A DNA stretch of 64,000 nt from Peteryoungia aggregata LMG 23059 (GCF_030814435.1 NZ_JAUSUW010000015.1:33005-97004); one strand, 5' to 3'. Shown: positions 44,791 to 54,012, counted from the first letter of the stretch. The notes: generated by a model not told the origin, from the letters alone. Numbers and translations are program-made.

Positions 44791-46065
44791 TCAGCGATAC
44801 CAGAGTGTCGGCAGGTAGAGCGTCAACCCGGGAATAGCCGAGATCAGGACAAGCACGAAAAGCAGCGGCACCAGGAAGGGGAAAGCTGCCTTGACGGTGC
44901 GCTCAATCGACAGGTTCGCCACCCGTGACAGGACGAACAGAACCATGCCGACCGGCGGCGTGATCAGGCCGATCATCAGGTTGAGCACCATCACCACCCC
45001 GAACTGCACCGGGTCGATGCCGACCGCCAGAACCGATGGCATGAAGATCGGCACCAGGATCGAAATCGCCGCAATCGTCTCCATGAAACATCCGACGATC
45101 AGGATGATAATGTTGATGATCAGCAGCAGCATGAGCGGATCGTCGGTAATGGTCAGGAGCAGGGCCGTAAACTGCGCCGTCACCTGTGTGACCGTCAGCA
45201 CCCAGCCGAACAGCGATGCTGCTGCCACGATGACGAGAACGGATGCCGTCGTCTCGATCGTGTTCAGCGATATCTGGTAGAAGCGTCGGAGCGACAGGGT
45301 GCGGTAGACCACGAAGCCGAGAAACAGCGCCCAGGCGCAGGCCGCAATCGCGCCCTCTGTTGGCGTAAAGGCGCCCGTGCCCATGCCGCCGATGATGATG
45401 ACAGGCGTCATCAGCGCCGGGACCGCGCGCACGAAGGAACGGCCGAGCACGCCCCAGCGAAAGCGGGCATCGCGGCCAATGGAATGGCGATGGGCATACC
45501 AGGTGACGTAGATCATCATGCACAGCGCCATCATCAGCCCGGGTATGAAACCGGCGGCGAAAAGCTGGCCGATCGAGACATTCGCCATGACGCCGAAGAT
45601 GACCATGGGCAGGGACGGCGGGATGATCGGTCCGATGGTCGAGGAGGCAGCCGTGATCCCCACCGCAAATTCCACCGGATAGCCGTGGTCACGCATCGCC
45701 TTGATCTCGATCGTGCCGAGGCCGCCCGCATCGGCGACCGCCGTTCCCGACATGCCGGCGAAGATCACGGAGCCGGCGACATTGACATGGCCGAGGCCGC
45801 CTCTGAGCCAGCCCACAGCTGCGGTCGCGAAATCGTAGATCCGGTTGGTAATCCCCGCCGAATTCATCAGATTGCCCGCAAGGATAAAGAAGGGAACGGC
45901 GATCAGCGGAAAGCTGTCGACGCCCCCCACCATCCGATGCAGCACGACGAAATCCGGAAGATTGCCGATGAAATGTGTATAGGCCAGGGACGCGCCGCCG
46001 AGCGCGACAAAGACCGGCACGCTGATCAACAAAAGCACGAAGAAGACGGTGAGAAGCAGGGCCAT
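44791..46065 (-). CDS. TRAP transporter large permease subunit (DctM family)
   Basis: A 424-residue membrane protein with about 12 helices, the ion-coupled translocation subunit of a tripartite carboxylate transporter. Family motifs: FALGG-like FVALGGASLAY, GGVDSFPLIAVPFFILAGNLMNSAGIT, GLGHVNVAGSVIFAGMSGTAVADAGGLGTIEIKAM and TAASSTIGPIIPPSLPMVIFG. It uses a sodium gradient with the small subunit encoded nine bases upstream. The operon order is binding protein, small permease, large permease. The substrate class (C4-dicarboxylate, sugar acid or similar) is set by the binding protein. Confidence 0.95.
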   Translation of the reverse strand: MALLLTVFFVLLLISVPVFVALGGASLAYTHFIGNLPDFVVLHRMVGGVDSFPLIAVPFFILAGNLMNSAGITNRIYDFATAAVGWLRGGLGHVNVAGSVIFAGMSGTAVADAGGLGTIEIKAMRDHGYPVEFAVGITAASSTIGPIIPPSLPMVIFGVMANVSIGQLFAAGFIPGLMMALCMMIYVTWYAHRHSIGRDARFRWGVLGRSFVRAVPALMTPVIIIGGMGTGAFTPTEGAIAACAWALFLGFVVYRTLSLRRFYQISLNTIETTASVLVIVAAASLFGWVLTVTQVTAQFTALLLTITDDPLMLLLIINIIILIVGCFMETIAAISILVPIFMPSVLAVGIDPVQFGVVMVLNLMIGLITPPVGMVLFVLSRVANLSIERTVKAAFPFLVPLLFVLVLISAIPGLTLYLPTLWYR

Positions 46066-46074
46066 CGGCAGACC

Positions 46075-46632
46075 TCAATCGAACATCTGCGACGGGTCCG
46101 ACACCGGATCCCAGCCGCGCTTGGCATTGGCGATGAAGGCCTGGAGCGCCCGCCAGAGCATCAGCAGGCAACCGACGAGCACGCCGCCATAGACGACGCT
46201 CATCGAAACGTCGATCACGGTCATCCGCTGGATCATCATCCTTTGTGTGAGGTTCCAGGCGAACCAGACCAGAAGAACCACAAAGCCGAGCGTGATCAGG
46301 TCGGCCACGAACCGCAAAAGCTTGGCCTGCGTCCTTGGCAGCATGTCAACGATCAGCTCGACGGCAATGTTGGTCCGCCGCCGGAAGACGATCGCCGCGC
46401 CGAAGAAGGTCACCCAGATCAACAGATAGCGGCCGATCTCCTCGGTCCAGGCAATCGAATCATTCAGCACATAGCGGCTGAAGAACTGGAGGAAGGTGAC
46501 GCCGCCCAATAGCCAGAAGAGGCAGAATGCCAGTACATCATCGACGCGAAAGACGATTGGCGGGTCTGGTTCGTCCTCGACATGCAGCATGGTGGCTGTG
46601 TTGAGAGGCTCGTCTTGCTGCTCGTGTGTCAT
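46075..46632 (-). CDS. TRAP transporter small permease subunit (DctQ family)
   Basis: A 185-residue protein with four membrane helices. The conserved TRAP small-subunit region is FFSRYVLNDSIAWTEEIGRYLLIWVTFFGAAIVFRRRTNIAVELIVDMLP (about residues 60-110), typical of DctQ. The hydrophilic N-terminus of about 35 residues is longer than average. The ATG at 46632 (MTHEQQDEP) is favoured; an in-frame start at 46659 is possible. It is followed by dctM nine bases downstream and preceded by the binding-protein gene 77 bases upstream, all on the same strand. Confidence 0.92.
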   Translation of the reverse strand: MTHEQQDEPLNTATMLHVEDEPDPPIVFRVDDVLAFCLFWLLGGVTFLQFFSRYVLNDSIAWTEEIGRYLLIWVTFFGAAIVFRRRTNIAVELIVDMLPRTQAKLLRFVADLITLGFVVLLVWFAWNLTQRMMIQRMTVIDVSMSVVYGGVLVGCLLMLWRALQAFIANAKRGWDPVSDPSQMFD

Positions 46633-46709
46633 GCGCCTCACCCTGCGTTGGCTGGCCATCGGTCAGGCTGCGGCGCTAAGCGCCACAGCCACAATCAGGA
46701 AAGGCAGCG

Positions 46710-47696
46710 TCAGAGCGCCTGAAGGGCGTCGTACTGTTCCTTGGACCAGCCGGCGCCGGACTCGGGATCGTTGTGCAGGGGAACCGCCGCATCGATAAAC
46801 GGCTTGCGGTCGATCTCGACAACCGTCTTGCCCAGGCCGCGGAATTCATCTGCCAGTCGGCCCTCCGAGGCGCGGATCTCTCCGGTGGCGCGCGCGGCCG
46901 CTTCCTTCAGCACCTCGTCGATGATGGCCTTCTGCTCGTCTGACAACTGCGCCATCACATGGCCGCCGACAATCGTCAGCAGCGATTCCGTGATGTGGCC
47001 GGTCAGCATGATATGGCTCTGCACCTCGTAGAACTTCTTGGCCATGATCGTCGGCAGGGGGTTCTCCTGGCCGTCGACCGTGCCCTGCTGCAGGGCGAGA
47101 TAGACTTCGGCAAAGGCAATCGGCGTGGCATTGGCGCCAACCGATTTGGTGAACATCAGGAACAGCGGTGCCGGCGGCACGCGCAGCTTCATGCCCTTCA
47201 TGTCCTCCGGCTTGGTCACCTCGCGATTGGCGGTCAGATGCCGCTGGCCGTAATAGGTCAGCGCATGCACCTTGTGCCCGGTGGCGCCATCATAACCGGC
47301 GGCGATATCCTTGAAGAGGGGGCTGTCGCGATAGGCTTGCCAGTGGTCGAAATCCCTGAGAATGAAGGGGGCATTGGAGATCGCGATGGGCTTGTGAATG
47401 GCGCCGGCAAAGGCCACGCCGGTATAGATGATGTCGACGGTCCCGAGCCCCAGCCCTTCGTTGATCTGGTTCTCATTGCCAAGCTGCGAGGCAGGGAAGA
47501 CCGAAATCGAGATCTCGCCATTGGTGCGCTTCTTGATTTCTTCGGCCGCCCAGACGGCCTGGTTATGATAAGGCTCGCTGGTCTCGTAGACATGCGCCCA
47601 TTTGAGTTCCATGGCCGACTGCGCCGGCGCTGCGAAAAAGCCGGCCAAAGACAATGTGGCGAGCGCCAGCGTGGCGCCCCTGCGGGTCAGTTTCAT
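46710..47696 (-). CDS. TRAP transporter solute-binding protein (DctP family)
   Basis: A 328-residue periplasmic binding protein. The signal peptide covers about residues 1-26 (ATLALATLSLAGFFAAPAQSA). DctP features: MELKWAHVYETSEPYHNQAVWAAEEIKKRTNG, SVFPASQLGNENQINEGLGLGTVDIIYTG, and the carboxylate-binding arginine in MKLRVPPAPLFLMFTKSVGANATPIAFAEVYLALQQGTVDGQENPLPT. The ATG at 47696 has GGGAGGA seven bases upstream; the longer frame to 47846 is upstream leader. It is divergent from the beta-glucosidase gene. A GntR-like palindrome lies 155 bases upstream. Similarity to sialic- and sugar-acid-binding branches is my impression only. Confidence 0.95.
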   Translation of the reverse strand: MKLTRRGATLALATLSLAGFFAAPAQSAMELKWAHVYETSEPYHNQAVWAAEEIKKRTNGEISISVFPASQLGNENQINEGLGLGTVDIIYTGVAFAGAIHKPIAISNAPFILRDFDHWQAYRDSPLFKDIAAGYDGATGHKVHALTYYGQRHLTANREVTKPEDMKGMKLRVPPAPLFLMFTKSVGANATPIAFAEVYLALQQGTVDGQENPLPTIMAKKFYEVQSHIMLTGHITESLLTIVGGHVMAQLSDEQKAIIDEVLKEAAARATGEIRASEGRLADEFRGLGKTVVEIDRKPFIDAAVPLHNDPESGAGWSKEQYDALQAL

Positions 47697-48055
47697 GATC
47701 AGTCCTCCCAATGCCGGCGGTCCCGGCCGTTCCTCCGAATGATCGTCCAGTCGCGCAAGCCGGCGATGATCCGTCTGGCGCCGACGCCCCGCATGCCTCC
47801 ACATGCGCCGTCTCCCTGTCCGAGGCTGAAGCGCGACCTCCATCACGCAAACCTGTCATACAAGTAAATCGAGAAATTATGATGGTCAACAGACAACTTG
47901 GGACTTGCTGAAATTGATTGGCGGAACGCAACCGGACAGCCATGGCGTGCATAATCTGCTTGTCTTTTCGTCATCTTTGTCGTTCGTTCCGGCCATAAGA
48001 AACATCCCGGGGATCACCTCATGACCATCGGGACGCGACATCAGGAGGACGCCAC
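47697..48055. other. Divergent regulatory region between the TRAP operon and beta-glucosidase
   Basis: 359 bases without a gene. The only clear element is the palindrome at 47851-47865. The stretch 47866-47900 is AT-rich and could hold promoters for both directions; no -35/-10 pair is convincing. Confidence 0.5.
47851..47865. promoter_or_regulatory. GntR/FCD-like operator palindrome
   Basis: ACCTGTCATACAAGT is an imperfect palindrome (AC-TGT / ACA-GT arms around CAT). Half-sites of this kind occur in operators of several FCD-type GntR regulators controlling TRAP and sugar-acid operons. It is 155 bases upstream of the binding-protein gene. The matching regulator is not adjacent. Confidence 0.4.
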
Positions 48056-50542
48056 ATGCTCGACCAATTGCTCGACCGGATGACACTCGAAGAGCAGGTG
48101 GCCCTGCTATCGGGCGCCGACTTCTGGACCACCGTCGCCGTCGAGCGTCTCGGCATCCTCAAGATCAAGGTGACCGACGGCCCGAACGGCGCACGCGGCG
48201 GCGGCTCGCTGGTCGGTGGCGTCAAATCCGCCTGCTTCCCGGCGGCCATCGGCATCGGGGCTGCCTGGAACCCAGGGCTTGTGCGCGAGATGGGCGTGGC
48301 GCTGGCCGAAGAGACCAAGACGAAGAGCGCCCGCGTCCTGCTCGCACCCACCGTCAACATCCACCGCTCCGGCCTCAACGGCCGCAATTTTGAATGCTAT
48401 TCCGAAGACCCTGTTCTGACCTCGGCTCTTGCTGTCGCCTATATCGAGGGCGTCCAGTCGCAGGGGATCGCCGCCACCATCAAGCATTTCATCGGCAACG
48501 AATCCGAAATCGAGCGTCAGACCATGTCGTCGGATCTCGACGAACGCACGCTCCGCGAGATTTACCTGCCGCCCTTCGAGGCTGCGGTGAAACAGGCGGG
48601 CGTCTGGGCGATCATGTCGTCCTACAACCGCCTGAACGGCGTCTGGACCAGCGAGAACCGCTGGCTTCTGACCGAACTCCTGCGCGAGGAATGGGGCTAT
48701 GACGGCATCGTCATGTCCGACTGGTTCGGCTCGCACACCACGGAAGCCTCTGTCATCGGCGGCCTCGATCTTGAAATGCCGGGTCCGACCCGCGACCGTG
48801 GCGATAAACTCATAACCGCCGTGCGTGAGGGCAGGGTGCCCGAAGAGACGGTCAAGGCCGCCGCACGGCGCATCCTTCTGCTGCTTGAGCGCGTCGGCGC
48901 CTTCGCCGACGCGTCCATGCACGAGGAGAAGGCCATCGATCGCCCCGAACACCGCGCACTCATCCGCAAGCTTGGCGCAGACGGCATGGTCCTGCTGAAG
49001 AATGACGGCATCCTGCCGCTCGACAAATCGGCCCTCGACCGGATCGCCGTCCTCGGTCCCAATGCCGCAGAACCGCGCGTCATGGGCGGCGGCAGCGCCC
49101 AGATCAACGCCCATTACAAGGTGAGCCCGCTCGAGGGGATCCGCAACGCCCTGTCAGGCACCAACCGCGTCAGCCACATCATGGGCTGCCGCAACAACCG
49201 CCTGACCCGCATGGTCGAAGGCGAGATCAGCCTTGATTTCTTCCAGGGCACCCGCTGCGAAGGCACCGTGGTCCATAGCGATCAGGCCCAGATCTCGAAC
49301 TTCTTCTGGCTCGACATGCCCAAGGCCTCGCTCGATCCGCTCGATTTTTCCGTCCGCCTGAAGACGACCTATCGCCCGGAAGAAAGCGGCAACCACCTGT
49401 TTGGCCTTGCCAATGCCGGGCTTGCCCGCCTCTATGTCGATGACGTGCTTGTGGTCGACAGCTATGGGGGCTGGAAGCGCGGCGACAATTTCTTCGGCAA
49501 TGGCAACACCGAGATCCGCGTCGAGCATTTCCTGGAAGCGGGGAGAAGCTACGAGATCCGTGTGGATTACCGCTCTCCGGCAGAGGTCGAGTCCGGGATC
49601 AGAATTCGCGCACTCCGCTTTGGTGTCGAGCTGCCGACATCCGACAAGGACATCCAGCTTGCGGTCGAACAGGCCAGGGCCTCTGATATCGCCGTGCTGT
49701 TCGTCGGCCGGGAAGGGGAGTGGGACACCGAAGGCCTCGACCTGCCCGATATGCGCCTGCCAGGTCGCCAGGAGGAACTGATCGAGAAGGTCGCAGCCGT
49801 CAATCCGCGCAGCATCGTGGTGCTGCAGACCGGCGGCCCTATCGAAATGCCGTGGCTCGACAAGGTCTCGGCCGTCATTCAGGCCTGGTATCCGGGCCAG
49901 GAAGCCGGCAATGCCATCGCCGACGTGCTCTTCGGTGCGGCGGAGCCCGGTGGCCGTCTGCCGCAGACTTTCCCGCAGCGTCTTACCGACAATTCCGCGA
50001 TGACTGGCGACCCGAAGACCTATCCCGGCGAAAGCGGCCATGTCGTCTACACGGAGGGCCTTGCCGTCGGTTACCGCCATCACGATGCCAATGGCGCCAA
50101 GCCTCTCTTCCCCTTCGGTTACGGCCTCTCCTACACCCGGTTCGACTGGTCAGCGCCGCGCGCCTCCAGTCGTGACATGGGGTCTGCGGGCGTTGCCATC
50201 GAGGTCGATGTGACGAACATCGGCGACCGGGCAGGGGGCGAACTGGTCCAGCTCTATGTCAAGCCGAAGAGCTCGCGCCTGCCGCGTCCGGTCAAGGAAC
50301 TCAAGGCCTTCGCCAAGCTGCATGTCGCCGCCGGCGAGACCGCAACAGCAAAGCTCTCGATCGCCGTCCGCGACCTTGCCTACTTTGATCCGCAGGCCCG
50401 CGCCTGGATCGCCGAGGCCGGGGACTATGACCTTGTGATTGCCGCCAATGCCGAGCATATCCGCGCCACGCTGCCGCTGACCTTGGCCAGCGAATGGCGG
50501 GAAGGGGTCTCGGCACCGCCTTTGCCCGATGTCGTCGATTGA
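48056..50542 (+). CDS. Beta-glucosidase, glycoside hydrolase family 3 with PA14 domain
   Basis: An 828-residue enzyme that removes terminal beta-linked glucose from cellobiose and plant glucosides. The N-terminal GH3 barrel has the conserved KHFIGNESE and the catalytic nucleophile Asp222 in DGIVMSDWFG. The second GH3 domain begins near residue 305 (ALIRKLGADGMVLLKNDGILPLD). It is interrupted by a PA14 carbohydrate-binding insert (about 390-540; FSVRLKTTYRPEESGNHLFGLANAG) and ends in a fibronectin-III-like domain (DVTNIGDRAGGELVQLYVKP). No signal peptide, so cytoplasmic, which implies prior uptake of the glucoside. It resembles the Agrobacterium Cbg-type enzyme. AGGAGGA precedes the ATG. Confidence 0.95.
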   Translation: MLDQLLDRMTLEEQVALLSGADFWTTVAVERLGILKIKVTDGPNGARGGGSLVGGVKSACFPAAIGIGAAWNPGLVREMGVALAEETKTKSARVLLAPTVNIHRSGLNGRNFECYSEDPVLTSALAVAYIEGVQSQGIAATIKHFIGNESEIERQTMSSDLDERTLREIYLPPFEAAVKQAGVWAIMSSYNRLNGVWTSENRWLLTELLREEWGYDGIVMSDWFGSHTTEASVIGGLDLEMPGPTRDRGDKLITAVREGRVPEETVKAAARRILLLLERVGAFADASMHEEKAIDRPEHRALIRKLGADGMVLLKNDGILPLDKSALDRIAVLGPNAAEPRVMGGGSAQINAHYKVSPLEGIRNALSGTNRVSHIMGCRNNRLTRMVEGEISLDFFQGTRCEGTVVHSDQAQISNFFWLDMPKASLDPLDFSVRLKTTYRPEESGNHLFGLANAGLARLYVDDVLVVDSYGGWKRGDNFFGNGNTEIRVEHFLEAGRSYEIRVDYRSPAEVESGIRIRALRFGVELPTSDKDIQLAVEQARASDIAVLFVGREGEWDTEGLDLPDMRLPGRQEELIEKVAAVNPRSIVVLQTGGPIEMPWLDKVSAVIQAWYPGQEAGNAIADVLFGAAEPGGRLPQTFPQRLTDNSAMTGDPKTYPGESGHVVYTEGLAVGYRHHDANGAKPLFPFGYGLSYTRFDWSAPRASSRDMGSAGVAIEVDVTNIGDRAGGELVQLYVKPKSSRLPRPVKELKAFAKLHVAAGETATAKLSIAVRDLAYFDPQARAWIAEAGDYDLVIAANAEHIRATLPLTLASEWREGVSAPPLPDVVD

Positions 50543-50549
50543 AGCGCTG

Positions 50550-50583
50550 CGGCGGAGGCTTCCCGGCCTCCGCCGTCTCTTGC
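50550..50583 (+). terminator. Terminator after the beta-glucosidase gene
   Basis: A perfect 9-bp GC-rich stem (CGGCGGAGG / CCTCCGCCG) with an 8-base loop, followed by TCTCTTG; the T-tract is interrupted. Confidence 0.6.
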
Positions 50584-50645
50584 CGTGCCGTGAAATTCGA
50601 TTAGAAGTCTAGCATGTCTTCTAAACCTTTGCGGATCCCCTGAGC

Positions 50646-51401
50646 ATGCGCCTCTTCCTCGGATCCGATTTTCACGTCGATTACCGACAGAATCTCGACT
50701 GGCTGCGAGCGCTGTCCCGCGCCGATTTCACCGATGACATCCTGATCGTTGCCGGCGATCTCTCGGACGAACTCGACCTCGTCAAAGCCTGCTTCGACGA
50801 ACTCGTGCCGCGCTATCGCAAACTGCTCTTCCTGCCCGGCAATCACGACCTGTGGACGGCGAGAAGCGGGAAGGGGTCATCCTTCGAGAAATTCGAGACG
50901 CTGAACGCGCTCTGCCACGGCTACTGCATCGAAACCCGACCGGTGGCCTTCGGCAAGACCCTGATCGTGCCACTGCTCGCCTGGTATGATTATTCCTTCG
51001 GCGAGCCAGGCCCGACCATCCGTCGCGGCTGGATGGATTTCTACAAATGCAACTGGGACGCCCTCACACCCGCCGAGGTGGCGGCCCGTTTCGACGCCAT
51101 GAATGTGATCCCGGACACATCGGGCTTCGACGCCGTCTACAGCGTCTCGCATTTCGTGCCACGCATCGACCTGATGCCGGCGCGCTATCCGGAAAAGCAC
51201 AAGGCGCTGTTTCCGGTGCTTGGCACAGACCGTCTGGAGCGCCGCATCCGCTCGCTCGGTTCGACCAAACATTTCTACGGTCACAGCCATCTCAACCGCA
51301 ACAAGGCGATCGATGGCGTCACCTACATCAACAATGCCTTCGGTTACCCAAAGGAAACCGAAATCTCGGCCAAGACCATCCTGCATGTCGCGGATCTCTG
51401 A
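50646..51401 (+). CDS. Calcineurin-like metallophosphoesterase
   Basis: A 251-residue cytosolic phosphoesterase of the YbbF/Icc-like fold. All metal-ligand motifs are present: DFH at residues 8-10 (LFLGSDFHVDY), GDLSDE (Asp near 37), GNHDLW (near 63-66), a histidine in VSHFVPR, and the GHSH motif in FYGHSHLNRNK. The substrate is unknown; members cut phosphodiesters such as cyclic nucleotides, UDP-diacylglucosamine or Ap4A. It follows the beta-glucosidase terminator and has its own short leader. It is convergent with the decarboxylase-like gene downstream. Confidence 0.87.
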   Translation: MRLFLGSDFHVDYRQNLDWLRALSRADFTDDILIVAGDLSDELDLVKACFDELVPRYRKLLFLPGNHDLWTARSGKGSSFEKFETLNALCHGYCIETRPVAFGKTLIVPLLAWYDYSFGEPGPTIRRGWMDFYKCNWDALTPAEVAARFDAMNVIPDTSGFDAVYSVSHFVPRIDLMPARYPEKHKALFPVLGTDRLERRIRSLGSTKHFYGHSHLNRNKAIDGVTYINNAFGYPKETEISAKTILHVADL

Positions 51402-51450
51402 ATTCGGCAGAAATCCGCGACAGCCAGTGAGGTTTTGACCTGGGCAGGGC

Positions 51451-52842
51451 TCAGGACACCGTCGCCAGTTTTGTATTCACCCGCATGTTCGTCGCGTTGA
51501 TATTGGGCGTCTGGCCATAGAAGTCGAACGTCAGATTCACCCCCGGCCGGAAAACCAGGCAATGGGTCGAGCCGCCGAAATGGAACATGCCGATCTGGTC
51601 GCCTTTCTTGATCCGTTGCCCCGGCAGCACCGTGACTTCGCAGCTCGACACTTCCGCCATGCCGATCGCCACAACGCACATCAATCCGATCTTCGGATTG
51701 TCCGATTGCAGGAACATCACAGCCCGCGTTGCTACGGAAGACAGGAAGGGCTGTGACTGGTTCGGCGCACTGGAATCGGGATTGCTGCCAGCAAAGCCCT
51801 GATAGTAGTTTTCCAGATAGTAGCTGCCGGGCACGACGAAAGCCTTCACGACGGTTCCATCGACCGGGCTGTGCCAGCGATGGTAGCTCAGCGCGCTCAA
51901 AAACGCCTGATAAACCGTGCCGCCGGTAAACTGTGCAGCCAAAGGATCATTCGCCATCATGTCGGTGAGCGAATAGGGCTGGCCCTTGAGCCAGAACTCG
52001 TCCGTTGCTGCAACATCAGGCACCACCTGCAGCGGACCGGATTCGCAGGCATTGACGATGACATTGCCATCGCCGGGTGCGGATACCGGGCGCACGCCGG
52101 GCCGGAAGGTGCGGGTGAAGAAGCCGTCCCAGGACTTAAAACCGTAAGAGGGCTGGTTTGGGTCGCAGGTGAAGATATCGCTGAAGGATGCGGGCGTTGG
52201 ATTGGGACCGTCACCCAAGGCCGATTGTGCAACTTTCACCATCTCGGACTGGGCGTCAGGGCCGAGCCAGGGCAGGGCGACCGTGATCGGACTGATCTGG
52301 CGGGGCGCTTCGGTCAGCACATAGGTCGAGGCGGGTGATACAAGGAACTGTGACCAGTAGACGAGGATCGCCCGGAAGCTGCTGTTCACCAGCATGTTGG
52401 AGAAGAAGTCGTAACCGGCATCCGTCGCCATTGGCCAGTTCAGCAGTGCGTTGATCGGAAAGCCGATGAGACCGGCAGCCTCATATTCCGGAGGCGGATG
52501 GTCACTCTTGTTCTGATAGGCCTCCGGTGCCGTTTGCATGATGACGTTGAGCAAGACGAGAAACTCGTCGAAATCGACCACGGAAGGCTGACCGAGCGGC
52601 GTCTCCGGTGCCTTCTCCAGCGCCTCTGCAAACATCGCATTGGCGAGCGAAAGCAGGGACGGCGTGGTCTGAACCAGCGTCCGAAGTGCGGTGATCGGCG
52701 GCGCTTCCGCCAGATTGCGCGCCTTGGCCTCCTGGCGCAGCCAGCCGATATAGCCGGCCACGATCGCCGGATCGTTCGGATGCCAGCCGCCGCCAGAACC
52801 CTGATTGAAACGAGAATGCGAATGCGACGCGAGCTGTGTCAT
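51451..52842 (-). CDS. Phosphatidylserine decarboxylase-family protein, PsiD-like
   Basis: A 463-residue protein with an N-terminal domain of the kind found in fungal and bacterial PsiD-like decarboxylases (about 20-200; WHPNDPAIVAGYIGWLRQEAKARN, EFLVLLNVIMQTAPEAY) and a C-terminal PS_Dcarbxylase domain (about 230-450). The autocleavage motif is FGGSTH (Ser425), which would generate the pyruvoyl cofactor. Related enzymes decarboxylate phosphatidylserine or L-tryptophan-type amino acids. It is not the housekeeping psd, which is shorter and has an LGST motif. GGGAGAG precedes the ATG at 52842. No membrane anchor or signal peptide is evident, so the soluble amino-acid-decarboxylase option is favoured. 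Confidence 0.82.
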   Translation of the reverse strand: MTQLASHSHSRFNQGSGGGWHPNDPAIVAGYIGWLRQEAKARNLAEAPPITALRTLVQTTPSLLSLANAMFAEALEKAPETPLGQPSVVDFDEFLVLLNVIMQTAPEAYQNKSDHPPPEYEAAGLIGFPINALLNWPMATDAGYDFFSNMLVNSSFRAILVYWSQFLVSPASTYVLTEAPRQISPITVALPWLGPDAQSEMVKVAQSALGDGPNPTPASFSDIFTCDPNQPSYGFKSWDGFFTRTFRPGVRPVSAPGDGNVIVNACESGPLQVVPDVAATDEFWLKGQPYSLTDMMANDPLAAQFTGGTVYQAFLSALSYHRWHSPVDGTVVKAFVVPGSYYLENYYQGFAGSNPDSSAPNQSQPFLSSVATRAVMFLQSDNPKIGLMCVVAIGMAEVSSCEVTVLPGQRIKKGDQIGMFHFGGSTHCLVFRPGVNLTFDFYGQTPNINATNMRVNTKLATVS

Positions 52843-53169
52843 GATGCTCTCCCTTGGCGTGACGACCGGATTCTGCGGAGATCCAGGGTTGCGCAAAGGC
52901 TAGTTCAGGCAAAGCGCAATTACATCCCTGTAAGGCTAGGGGCGCTTCATTCGCTATGAGACAGGCAGGGCGCGAAAACATGGTTGCTGCGAGTGAGCCG
53001 AACACCTGCGCCAGATCGTCCAGATGCCGTCGGGGCATTGCCCGCAGAGACATCGTGCATAACAGACACAAAGATCGCATAAGATAGATTATGGAACTAA
53101 AGCACATGCTCCGGATGCGTGTATTAGAACATAGCTCAGAATTTTCCAAACACCTGATCGAGGATGCGA
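52843..53169. other. Intergenic region upstream of the decarboxylase gene
   Basis: 327 bases between the NYN gene stop and the decarboxylase start. Lower GC toward 53080-53150. A 64-codon plus-strand frame starts at 53091, but it runs into antisense of the NYN gene and lacks a clear ribosome site, so no gene is called. No terminator or RNA gene was recognised. Confidence 0.4.
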
Positions 53170-54012
53170 TTAGGCAAGCTGGACTGTCACCCACTGTTCT
53201 CCATCGTCAGCGACGTTCCATCCATGGATGGCCTGGAATGCGGACAACGCATTCTTCAACGTCGAACCCGGAGCCATTAAGCTAGACATCTTGGCCGTTT
53301 GACCGGCGCGCGCGAGTTTGAAGATAATCAACGTCTTTCCATCCCAGGCTCCTGAGAATTTTTGACCCGAAGCTTTTATGAAATGTGAGGCGCTGTGGTT
53401 CGATAGGTCCAGTTCACGGCCTGCAGCCTCGGCACTCAGAAATGCTGGACCTGAATCATCGAGCGTGAAGCAGTGGCAGTCAGTAATGAAGCTGAACGGC
53501 CTGTTACTGTCCGCCGCTCGCATCAGCTCTTTGCTCGCCTTTGGGGGGTGCCACAGCGTTACATGCAGCCCCTCATTCACCAGCGCACCTACCAAAGGAA
53601 CGAAATCCGCGTCGGAGGCTAAGAGAGTTGCGCGGCTTATTGTACCGCGAAATGCGTGAGCCATCATGTCAACGGCGAGCCGCACATCCACGCCCTTCTG
53701 ACGCCGGTCCTCTCCATCTCCCACGACTTTACCCAGAGCAACGTGCACCCTGTCAAGCGCCTGGATACGTTCGAACCTCTCGTGTTCAGGTTGGACACGC
53801 GTCGCGTAATCCTCCTGAGTCTCGCGATATTTCCGACCGGACACCGCATCATAATAGAAAACTTTATCGAAGGAGCCGACAAGGCCTCTTACGTATGGCT
53901 GGTAGGCGTTCTCATCGCCGAACAACTCTCGGCAGTCTGCCTTGACGATCGCTCTCAGACACCCACCATCTACAAAAAGATATTCTCGTTCCATAGATTT
54001 CGCGACAGCCAT
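53170..54012 (-). CDS. NYN-domain (PIN-like) putative ribonuclease
   Basis: A 280-residue protein. The N-terminal about 170 residues form a NYN/LabA-like nuclease fold with acidic positions at Asp15 (YLFVDGGCL), Asp in KGVDVRLAVDMMAHA and Asp in LLASDADFVPLVGAL. The C-terminal about 100 residues have no family I know. The ATG has AGGAG six bases upstream. The gene is less GC-rich than its neighbours (many A/T-ending codons), and no neighbour shares an operon with it, which suggests acquisition. NYN proteins act as RNases in RNA decay or in defence systems; which applies here is unknown. Confidence 0.8.
   Translation of the reverse strand: MAVAKSMEREYLFVDGGCLRAIVKADCRELFGDENAYQPYVRGLVGSFDKVFYYDAVSGRKYRETQEDYATRVQPEHERFERIQALDRVHVALGKVVGDGEDRRQKGVDVRLAVDMMAHAFRGTISRATLLASDADFVPLVGALVNEGLHVTLWHPPKASKELMRAADSNRPFSFITDCHCFTLDDSGPAFLSAEAAGRELDLSNHSASHFIKASGQKFSGAWDGKTLIIFKLARAGQTAKMSSLMAPGSTLKNALSAFQAIHGWNVADDGEQWVTVQLA

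Noticed and set aside
53091..53285. A plus-strand frame of 64 codons (MELKHMLRMRV...)
   Set aside because: The first half looks helical, but there is no convincing ribosome site and the second half is antisense to the NYN gene.
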